Below are positions 1 through 8,578 of a stretch of DNA of 64,000 nt, in pieces (the first letter of the stretch is position 1; every line of letters begins with the position of its first letter). The translations under genes were made by a program, and so were the position numbers. Source of the DNA: Bryopsis sp. KO-2023 (lineage: Eukaryota > Chlorophyta > Ulvophyceae > Bryopsidales > Bryopsidaceae); the NCBI GenBank assembly GCA_030272585.1, contig BSYQ01000007.1:3600001-3664000 (forward strand), in the 5' to 3' direction. The notes under the pieces are model-generated. The model worked only from the letters and a program-made list of their open reading frames with translations. It was not told the origin of the DNA and did not search any database.

Positions 1-389
1 ATCCTTTTATTTTATTTTCCTTTTTTTTTTCGTTTCTTTTTTTAGTCATGTACATCAAAAAAACCATTTCCGGCAGCCTTTTTTGTAGATCGTAATATTT
101 CTGGTTGCCCAGTTCAGCAACACAGCCCCAATAGATATCCAAGATATTTTCATATATTGCAAGCAGATGCTCCATGTGAACAAATTTTGAATTTGTCAAA
201 GGGCATCGCTCCATCGAAAAAATCCTCAGTCTGCTGCACCAATCGTCCCAGATAGAGCGTTATTTTCTTCAATCCTGTATATAGATCGTGCACCGCAATG
301 ACTTCTAGCAATGCATTGTTCCCCAGCCTTTGCTTTTGTGCCACCGCATGCATAACGATAAAAAAATCAGAATCGATCATCCCAATCAA
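1..389 (-). pseudogene. Coding-like segment, unassigned, probably broken
   Basis: On the minus strand an open stretch from 389 to about 180 gives a protein-like sequence (contains NNALLEVIAVHDLYTGLKK and LYLGRLVQQTEDFFDG). It stops shortly after. In the next frame, from about 170 down to the window edge, another protein-like run follows at once (MEHLLAIYENILDIYWG, then LGNQKYYDLQKRLPEMVF). The composition of both (hydrophobic heptads, few low-complexity residues) is unlike the surrounding AT-rich DNA. This suggests one ancestral exon now split by a frame change, or two exons with an unseen small intron. I do not recognise the family. The segment runs off the window edge. Confidence 0.25.
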
Positions 390-1274
390 TGCGGAAAGTT
401 TGCGCAGAAGTGCCTACACCCCCTGTTGACACAAAGACCCACATTATAATTGAAAATAAATATCCATGGATGGGTAATCCTAAGGAGAAATCCAGGATCA
501 GGATCAGGATCAACATTAAGGGGAAAAGGTTCAGCCAGAGTCGATGAACTATTCAAAGAAGCAATACCTTTGTCGCATCGCATGCTGTGCGGGGTCCAAG
601 GTTCTCCAGTAGGACTGATATTAGCAGCAGCAAATGGAAAACAACTTTTCTGTGGCTGCAGAAACCACACGACGAGGATGTTGGTGCTCCACTAGGCCTG
701 AAAACGCAATCGTATTCTTACTGACATTTAAAAAAAAAGTGAAAGTGGTACAGCAACTTAATGAAGTCCATCATAGTCCATTGAATAATTTTGACACTGA
801 CAACACCGGTTCGATATTTCAAGAAGACGCCCCTTTTTTTGCTGCGATCCTGACAACCTACGGCATAGAGCACTGCCCAATGTAGAAATTACCCCCCCTC
901 CCCCCCAAATGGAGTCGAAACAGTGTTGATCATTCGTAACACATCTGCATTATCCATATCACCCTGTTTGATGGTATTTCACCTCTGAAAAAAACAAAAA
1001 TTGGTTCTTACCTCACTTTGACGAGAGCAGTTTGGGCAGCCGAGATCAACTCAATCTCCCATCTGAAATTCTCAGCACCCCACACAAAAAGCCTGGACAA
1101 ACATTCAAAAAAGAATCTCTTATTGACTCAGAGGGTGCACTGAAGACACAACCAAAATCCTGGTGTGTGGCCATCATGCACTTTCAAAGGAAAGATTTCA
1201 AACCACCAATGATTTCAGCTTTCAAAAAAAGAAATATCATTTCAGTTGGATGTTTTTCAAAGTAATGGTTATTG
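390..1274. other. Gene-free stretch
   Basis: No exon pair or protein family is recognisable here. Short open frames occur on both strands but have no consistent splice sites. A short direct repeat of AGGATC (three units) lies near 494-511. Confidence 0.4.
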
Positions 1275-1278
1275 TTCT

Positions 1279-1890
1279 GACCAGTTGTACAACTCTCGTG
1301 ACCAAAATCGCCTGATTTCGGACACGCAAAATCATTGTTCCAGTCATTGCATCAAAAGAGGACTTGAATCGATGTCTTTCGATTTGAAAATTTGGCAGCA
1401 ATTTTTTCCAAGTGTTTTCCAACACGTCTCCAAATGTTTATGATTTTTGGATTGTTTGGTGTATGTTTGTTAGGGGCCTAGATTTTTCCCCTCTTTTGCT
1501 GTGGGGGTTCCAAATCTAGCCTCATTTTTCATTCACTTCCTGAATTAAATTTCACTCAAAAACATGCCCACGGGGTTGTGGTTCTTTTAAATAAATTGGC
1601 GCACTTCAAAAATACCAAAAACAATACCCAGCACGGCGACAACAGACACGAATTAATGGCGAAAAATCGACGATTCAGACGATTTTTCGCCTGAATTAAG
1701 TCACGATTCGTCGATTACTCACAATTTACGCAGGCAATCGAAACGAAACTTTGATGGTGGCTGTGCAATGTTTTTACCATACTACAGTTAAAATTTCGAG
1801 GTGTGTCAGAAAGTGGTTGCCTAAAAATTTGGGATAGAAAAATACTCTCTTATTGGCCACTTTTTGGTCACGAGAGTTGTACAACTGGTC
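1279..1890. mobile_element. MITE-like element with 29-bp perfect TIRs
   Basis: A 612-bp non-coding segment is bounded by a perfect 29-bp inverted repeat (1279-1307 and 1862-1890; outer end GACCAGTTGTACAACTCTCG). It is flanked by TTCT on both sides (1275-1278 and 1891-1894), which fits a 4-bp target duplication. The TIR itself contains the palindrome AGTTGTACAACT. A hairpin lies at 1658-1691: a 12-bp perfect stem (GGCGAAAAATCG) with a 10-base loop. No coding capacity is visible, so this would be a non-autonomous DNA transposon. The superfamily is not clear from the 4-bp duplication alone. Confidence 0.75.
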
Positions 1891-1968
1891 TTCTGTAAAG
1901 TACCATTTCTGTTGATTGCTCAAAACATTCCAGAAAATTTTACCTTCTCCGCAGATCGCCACAACAGC

Positions 1969-2430
1969 CCCCCACCCCCTTGCTTGGTCCTCCCCCCCCA
2001 CGGGGGCCCGAACGAAACCCCCCAGCCGAGGGCCCCTCCTCCACAGCACCCGGTCTTCGATCTTCAGGCTCTGTCTTCGGCTACGGGGCACCTGTTTGGG
2101 GCAAGGGGGCAAAAGCACCCCCTTGCCCCAAAAGAGAACACAAAAGCGTTAACAAACCGTCTTTAAATATTTAATTGATCAAAATTGGTTTAACAAAAAG
2201 TTAAAAAAAAAAATACTGACACATGACATGGAACAAATCAAAAATGGCTGATAAACGATTTTACCTTTGCTGATGGAGGGGCTCTCTTCGGGCTTGGTCT
2301 TGGCTCCGGGCTGCTCGAGTGCTCCTTGCGTGAGGGTGCTGTGGAGGGGTTCCACAAGGCCAAGGGGTTCGTTCGACCCCCCACAAATGCTGCTACAGGC
2401 TGCAGCTGGGGGGAGAGGTGGGGGTGGGGG
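1969..2430. repeat. Degenerate GC-rich inverted duplication
   Basis: A C-rich block at 1969-2128 on the plus strand resembles the reverse complement of 2266-2430. Both share a GGxCGAACGAA...CCCCTCCACAGCACCC-type core. The minus-strand version reads as a Pro/Ser-rich exon (VGGRTNPLALWNPSTAPSRK) ending at a plausible donor, GTAAAA. It looks like two diverged copies of one low-complexity exon facing each other. No family is recognised. Confidence 0.3.
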
Positions 2431-2499
2431 AAACACACTCGAAAAAAAACCTACAAAATGGGTCCGCATAAGAAGGAGTCCCTGGAACCACAGAAGCAT

Positions 2500-4421
2500 C
2501 GACTTAATTTTAAACTTGCATTGGTTTGTCCAATTACATCCCCCTTGATATTTGATTAAAAATTTTGGATGAGAAAAACAGAAACTTGTTTTTATCTTCC
2601 ATTTGTTTCTTGATTTTTCTTATTCGACTATGGAGGGGCCTCAAACTCACCAGAACAGTCGCCAAATCATTGTACCATCAATCCTCCAGCATAGTGTAGA
2701 AACATTAATCGCAATTATCAGGTTAGGTGCATCTTCCAAGAGGTTTATATCCCAACATATTGTGACTGGCTGCATGGCAATTGAAACTCCGACAATAGAA
2801 ACCTGGACAGATTAGTGAAAAGAAAGACCATCAGCGACTCAGCAAGGTGCCAGAGCAATTCCAAAAGAACAGGTCTGATCCAGATACGACCGTTGATATG
2901 AACATAAACATCATCTGCTGGCAATTGTTTTTCGAACTGATCTTACCACTTCCAGAAGAATTGTGGCCTGGCCATGCGCATTTTGTTTTCATTCCAGAAA
3001 ACCTCCAGAACCAACACCAATCGGCTCATCAGATGCACAGGGCCCAATGTCCAATCCGTGGCTGGCAGTTCATCCTGAGAACAAGAAAAAATTATCCCTC
3101 AATCAAATGAGTTCTTCAACAGGATTATAATATTATAATCGATAGACTTTAGTCTCAAAAATCAACAGGCAAAATACGATATTGTATCCATAAAAACAGC
3201 AGCACACACATATCCACCAGAACTCACTTTTCGGATCATAGCAGAACAGCTTTTCCTTTTAGCCCATTTGAATTCTTCCACTTTGATGGTCCAGAAGAGT
3301 TTTGGGGTCCTTTTGAGGACATTTATTTCCACATTGCCGGCTGCACTTTGTTTATGAATTGCATTTGCGAATCTCCATACAAATGCTTTGATCCTTAGCC
3401 TTCCACGCCACCACCTCAAATGCTGCAGTCAGATTTCCGCTTTACCCCCCCTCCGCCCCCTCGAGGCCATTCTTCTTGGCCATAAAGTCGACATTTCTGG
3501 GGATGTAGGTGGCTTCTGGACGGACTGATCCACCATATTTATTGATGGCTTCATGCGTTCATTTCATCTCGACCCGAGCGCCTTTCATTCGAGTAGTCCA
3601 GGCTTTTCAAAAACTGATCCACAGCATGTGAGCACCATCTTCCATTTTTGCAGTCCCTGTGATGAACCCATTAACCCCTGGTACAGCTGGATATCTTTTT
3701 CGCCAGGAGGTCCCCTGACCAACGAATGATCGAGCCTTGGTAGATGATGGAAATTTCCTACCCACTCCAAACACTTGATGATATCTCCACCCCCTGGCTC
3801 GGATTGTTGGTCCGTTTTTTCCTTCTTTTTTTCTTTTTTCGGTTCTTCAACCTCAGCTTTTTTTTCTACCCTTTTGTTTTTCCTCTTAGGTTGTGTATGC
3901 TTAGATTTTTTTTTTTTCCTCATCTACCAGAGCTCTCCCTCCTTTGGTTTTTTTTTTCCACAGGAGTGTGCGAACTCTTGGACTAATCACGAGCTATTGA
4001 TCCTGCCCGGCCGCTAGAGGCGTCATTTCCCTCTACCCATTCTCAACTTGTTTTTTCTTGCCTGTATCTATATTTATTTTTTTGTTGCTACTTTTTTGTC
4101 CAAACGTTTCCCATTCTAGCATCAGAAATATAGATAACCCTAGTCTCCCTTTTTCTAATATCAATTTGATCCTCTCTTGCTTGGATTGCTATGTTTTTTT
4201 GCATTCCATCTCCGAAACCAAGGCTCCTAAAAAAGACTGCAATCCAAGCATCTGTTCCACTGTTTTTTTTCTTCCTCACTCTCTCTTTTTTATTTCCCCC
4301 CCCCCCCCCCAAAAAAAAAAAAAAATCGAATCACCACTATTCCTCGCATTGCTCTTTATCTCTCCCCTCTCCCATTTTCATCTAATAATATACAAAAAAA
4401 ATACACCAATATATACAGCTT
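2500..4421. other. Gene-free, homopolymer-rich stretch
   Basis: The stretch is dominated by T, A and C runs, for example a long C run followed by an A run near 4300-4325. Open frames are short or low-complexity. No convincing exon, RNA gene or element end was found. Confidence 0.4.
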
Positions 4422-4515
4422 TGTACAAATCTGAATATACAAACTAATTGTACAAAACAATGTACAGAGTTATTGTACAAAATGGTGTACAAATATATTG
4501 TACAACTCATGTACA
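4422..4515. repeat. Cluster of seven TGTACA palindromes
   Basis: TGTACA occurs at 4422, 4449, 4461, 4474, 4486, 4499 and 4510, mostly within TTGTACAA. Spacing is about 11-13 bases over the last six. The palindrome also sits in the TIR of the element at 1279-1890. It could be a protein-binding array or a decayed tandem repeat. Function is unknown. Confidence 0.55.
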
Positions 4516-4620
4516 TATCCCCTCACTGGACTTCCCCCTTTCTTTCCAGCATCCTTGTGGCTATTTCACACCCCTTCATTTTTTTAATTTTTTTAATTTA
4601 TTTATTTTTTTTTTTTTTTA

Positions 4621-5189
4621 CTGTAATACGCAAATCTTTTCGCGCTACCTTATTTTCGCGCGCGGACCAAAGCACGAAAATAAGGCAGGCGAAAATAAAG
4701 CAGGCGCGAAAATAAAGCAGGCGGAAAAGAAAGCAGGCGCGCGTGTGGACTCGACGCAAAAGTACCCCTCGAGCACAAGAAAACCCAAAGTATCGATTCA
4801 ACGCACAAGCACTGTTGATGTCGCGTCCATCGACTCGACGGTGGGGTCACATGCGTCGACCACAAGAACATGCTCGGTCTCTTTCCTTCTGTTCAGAGAG
4901 TTCATCGTTTCGGTGACTGTAGAACCGTTTTAGGCACAACTACGGAGGCACAGCCCAGTCTAGGGGCGAATTCAAAACACAGCCACAGAATGTGTGGAAA
5001 CACATTCCACACTCTGACTTTGAGAGTGTTCTTTTTGACGCCACGCAAATCTTTCACATTGCTTTTTTCTCGCACCTGCTTTATTTTCGCGCTACCTTGT
5101 TTTCGCGCGCGGACCAAAGCGCGAAAATAAGGCAGGCGAAAATAAAGACTAGCGATCCTAAAGCAATCTGAAAGATTTGCGTATTACAG
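4621..5189. mobile_element. MITE-like element, 19-bp TIRs, TA target duplication
   Basis: A 569-bp segment has a perfect 19-bp inverted repeat (CTGTAATACGCAAATCTTT) at 4621-4639 and 5171-5189. It is flanked by TA on both sides (4619-4620 and 5190-5191). The TA duplication suggests a Tc1/mariner-like or related mobiliser, but the terminal sequence is not a standard mariner end. Inside, a ~58-bp module rich in CGCG and AAAATAAGG occurs twice in direct orientation (about 4640-4699 and 5088-5147). Each copy is itself partly palindromic (TTATTTTCGCGC/GCGCGAAAATAA). No coding capacity. Confidence 0.8.
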
Positions 5190-6065
5190 TATATATATAT
5201 TTTTTTTAATTTGTCTTTCTTTGATTTTTTTTTTTTAATTTGTCTTTCTTTGATTTTTTTTATTTATTTGCCTTTCCTTGATTTTTTTTTCCTCCATTTT
5301 TTTTTTTTTCGTAGGAACTTTTGACTGATCACCAGCATCTGACCCTGCACAAAACAGCCTGTAGCATCATTCCCTTCTGCCTTTTCTCAATGCGTTTCTG
5401 AAAGCCATCCCAACTTCCATCTCAGAATTCGAATTCTCCCGATTCCCAGCAGAAGCACAATCAAACTTCCGCCACCAAATTCTCCCACTCCCCCTTCCAG
5501 CTAAAGCTCCTTCCGATTTTTTTTTCCTCTCTTTTTAGCTCGATAGCCTGAAAAAAGACAAAGCTATTTTTGAAACAACAGTCAAAACAAGAATCTCCCA
5601 CACACACACAATCAACTGCTTTCGAATGTTAAGGAAAAAATGTGAAGAACAATTTACGGATGGCAGTTGGCTTACCTTTTGCTCCACATCCCCAATGGAA
5701 CTCCCACACCTCCCCCCGAAACTGGTGGATGCAGGTTTTGTTGAAGCTGCTAGGCATTTTGATGCACTTCTGGTACTATCGGCAACTCCTGAACCTCGAA
5801 CAATCTCAAAACTATGGTGACTTTGTCGAGGTCCTCATCATCTGATTCATCCAACCCAAATGATGCTGACTGGATTTGGTGTTGGGGTTTTCCTTTTTGA
5901 CGGGACAGGATCTCCAAACCCAGAAGAGGAGAAAAGCCTATCCCCTAAGAGCACACCTCGCACTGATTTCGAAAACCTAAAAATTAAAGGATGAGCATCT
6001 TCACTGGCAAAAAAAACAGACATCGTTTAGGTACATTCATATGCAATGCATGATTCCTCAAGGTA
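5190..6065. other. Gene-free stretch with short T-rich tandem repeats
   Basis: Two to three units of a TTTGTCTTTCTTTGATTTT-like repeat lie at about 5209-5290. The rest has no recognisable exon. This is the DNA just outside the boundary of the large duplicated repeat. Confidence 0.4.
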
Positions 6066-6724
6066 CCATAGAAATCCAGGGATTATTACATTGCCATGCC
6101 CATCTCAGCTTTAAACAAAAAAAAGTGAATAAAAGGAACAGAAATTTGGATATACTCTCAAAAAAATCAGATTACCACCCTTTCGATTATGTTTCTTATT
6201 TTGCAGCTCGGTTATTTTGGCAAAAAAACATCTCCGCTCATGCAGAAAAATCAAACAAGATAATGTTGCAGCAAAAATTCACCTCTTTTTTCACGAGTGC
6301 CCACAGCAGCCTCTTCATTAGCTTTCTCATGTCGATGAAGTTTATATCCAAAACTCGATGCTTCGAATTTGACCCCACATGGCAAAACAAAACTCAACAT
6401 AGATCTTAAAGAGGAAGATATTATCCAACTGTTGCGGTGGTTAAAGAACTCCTTGGATTGATTTGAATTTATTACAGAAACAACTTTTTGTATTTTGGAT
6501 GATTTTATCTTGGTCGATGGTTCTTACGTTTGTAGATCAGCTTCCAGATTAATTTTTTCATTAAAGAAAAATATTCTTTCCTTTGCGAAAGAGGTTGGAC
6601 CAGTTTGTGTTGTTTTTGCAATCAAACTTCCAGCTGCAGTTCGAATTGCATGACCCTCGAGGTCCATGAGATGGTATGTTGAAGAAATTTGAATAAAGTT
6701 GAAAACGCAGTATATATATCTGCA

Positions 6725-6930
6725 AAGGCATTGAAATGCAGAACTGAAAAGCATGCTATTTTGAGAGAAAACGTTGCACAAGGCATTTTTTAGCAGAATT
6801 TGAAAAGCACGATGTTTTGAAGGGAAACATTGCACGGGCTCAGAAAGCGATACTGAAAAATCCATGCTATTCTTAAGGGAAACACTGCATAGGGCTTAAA
6901 AGCCAGATTTGAAAAGCATGATGACGATTT
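6725..6930. repeat. Tandem repeat, about 60-bp period
   Basis: Three to four imperfect units carry GAAAAGCATG, then a GGGAAACATTGCACRGGGCT-like core. They occur only in the interrupted copy at this number; the paralogous stretch near 63060-63150 holds about one unit. This indicates local expansion or contraction since duplication. Confidence 0.55.
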
Positions 6931-7389
6931 TTCCAGGTGTTTAAACGCCGAGCCCAACAGACTTGATGCTTATTCAATTGCAAAATTGAGTTTTCGGCAA
7001 CTTGCATGATCCAGTGAACCAAATTTGAATGCACTTGTAGGAGATTGATCTTGAAAACTATGATGTTGAAAGAAAAAAGCCAACACAGGATGCTCAAGTG
7101 GCACATTTGTTTGTCTTGCCTCCAACATGACCCCACTGGGTTGAGTGATAGAAAAAATGCCGCCCAGATTCCACTACTGGCTCATGTCTTTGCTTCTAGG
7201 AGGCTGCCTGCCACAAGACAGACATGCGAACAAGATGATTATTCTGGTAGGACAGATTGACTTTTTTTTTACTTTGATCCAGAACTGGTATTCTCTGGAC
7301 TCCTCTTTGAAGAGGATGAAACGGAACGAGCATGATTGGGAGGTATAACTGCATAATTTCATTAATCGCCAATAATACTTGGGTGATAT

Positions 7390-7600
7390 TCACTTGAGAT
7401 GGTGGGGAAGCCTTTGGGGGAGAAAAACATCAACATGAAGGGGGACACCCAGTTTTATGGTTGGAAAACCTACAACACAAGTCCCACAGATCACAAAAAG
7501 AAAGAAAAGTATAACCACCCCTGGAAAATTAAAAGGCAACAGGGATCCGGAAACTTCAAACTGCATATCCCATAATAAGGGCACGGTTGCGAAGCGGTTG
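7390..7600 (-). pseudogene. Short hydrophobic ORF shared with the other repeat copy
   Basis: The minus strand encodes MQFEVSGSLLPFNFPGVVIL, followed by a hydrophobic LFFLFVIC run and FPTIKLGVPLHVDVFLP. The other copy at 61988-62242 gives MQFEVSGIMWPFNFPGVIIL and FPFVICGK, GLPTIKLGGPLHVAVFLP. The reading frame is kept in both despite an estimated 15-20% nucleotide divergence, so this is the best evidence of coding content in the repeat. Family unknown; one membrane segment is likely. Confidence 0.4.
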
Positions 7601-7967
7601 AAGAGCAGCTTCCAAGTGGCTTCTCCACATTTTAAGGGAAAAAAACCATATTTTTTTTCTTGGGGGGAGGGGTTGTTTGTGCAGGCTGGTTGAGTTTGTC
7701 TGCAAAACAATTGTTTGAGAATGATTTTGAAACACTTGGAACTGGCTGGTCAATAAAGAAAAGGAACAACAACGCCCCTCGAACTCACGAACTTTGATGA
7801 AACGAGCGCTGCACGACCCAAGCGTAAACTTCGCTTCTTTTTTAGAGACGCCCTTACGGGCAAACAACTTGAAAAATAGGCCCAGCGAGAGTGGTGCCTA
7901 TCAATTCGTGGGCAGTTTGGATGGTTCCTTGTATCAAGACAACGGAAAAGTTCTTGGTTACTGATTG

Positions 7968-7976
7968 GAATTATTA
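7968..7976. repeat. Left target-site duplication, GAATTATTA
   Basis: GAATTATTA stands immediately left of the 15.3-kb element and recurs exactly at 23234-23242 immediately right of it. The uninterrupted paralog has GGATTCTTA (reverse complement of 61735-61743) once at the same point. Nine bases is the usual length for Mutator-like elements. Confidence 0.85.
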
Positions 7977-8348
7977 GGTTCGGTACCTTCAGTCCGAATG
8001 CCATTAGTCCGAATGTGTGTCAGTCCGAATGCCGTAAGTCCGAATGTCGTAAGTCCGAACGCCATCAGTCCGAATGCTGTTACTCCGAAAATTTAAGGAA
8101 GTGTTAAATTTTCCACGTCGTCAAGTCCGCGCTTTGGCAACACACTTCCCGCTCCACACGGCATCAGCGGCACGACGGAGGGCCGCCGAAGTCTTGCTTG
8201 ACCTGCTCCCACCACTGCTTTCCGTCGTCCTTTACCACCACCAAGGCGCCCTGGCGAAACGTCGAAATCCTGCGTCGGGCATCGCGCTCGCCCCGCGTGA
8301 CACTCCTGCCCTCTGCGGGACGCAGAGCTTCGTAGGGTAATTCCTTAA
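7977..8348 (+). repeat. Left TIR of the 15.3-kb element
   Basis: Matches the reverse complement of 22876-23233 with about 94% identity plus one 11-base indel near 8178-8188. The outer ~100 bp (7988-8090) is an array of about seven AGTCCGAATG-like units, 14-16 bases apart. The inner part is GC-rich and can be read outward as protein (see the separate entry). The first ~10 bases at the two ends match only partly. Confidence 0.85.
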
Positions 8349-8385
8349 CTGCAACCCAGTTTGGAAATAAACCAGTTTGCTGCAT
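8170..8385 (-). other. Outward-reading ORF inside the left TIR
   Basis: The minus strand carries an open frame of about 70 codons (RRRISTFRQGALVVVKDDGK, then QWWEQVKQDF) that begins just inside the TIR and runs toward the element end. The matching frame in the right TIR holds the first part (ALRPAEGRSVTRGERDARRR) and then loses register. The composition looks like a captured coding fragment rather than random GC-rich DNA. I do not recognise it. Confidence 0.3.
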
Positions 8386-8578
8386 GGCACACCCTCATTG
8401 GTACAGTCAATCCTGTGTGATTCCTTCAGTTTTGGTTTGTGTTACAATGCCAAACTGCCAAACTCTGTTGGCATTGCCTGCAGAAGTGTGGTATCATCCC
8501 ACACTATATATAGATATAGGTTGAGGACCTATAGGACAAGGCGTGAGTGTGTTGTTTTCACCCCTGCTTTTTTTTCAG

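Larger units (their letters stand above)
6066..7976 (-). repeat. First half of the 4.9-kb repeat, interrupted copy
   Basis: Read on the minus strand, this block aligns along its length with 61735-63705 on the plus strand. Shared landmarks include GGAGTTCTTT, CATCGACATGAGAAAGCT, a tandem GAAAAGCATG region, CCAGTTCTGGATCAAA and a conserved short ORF. Identity is roughly 80-85% by eye with many indels. Its right end is the 9-bp target duplication of the 15.3-kb element; the other half of the same repeat resumes at 23234. The left limit near 6066 is where similarity to the other copy fades. Confidence 0.85.

Noticed and set aside
450-885. Overlapping plus- and minus-strand frames around 450-885
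   Set aside because: No splice sites, no conservation signal, composition typical of chance frames.
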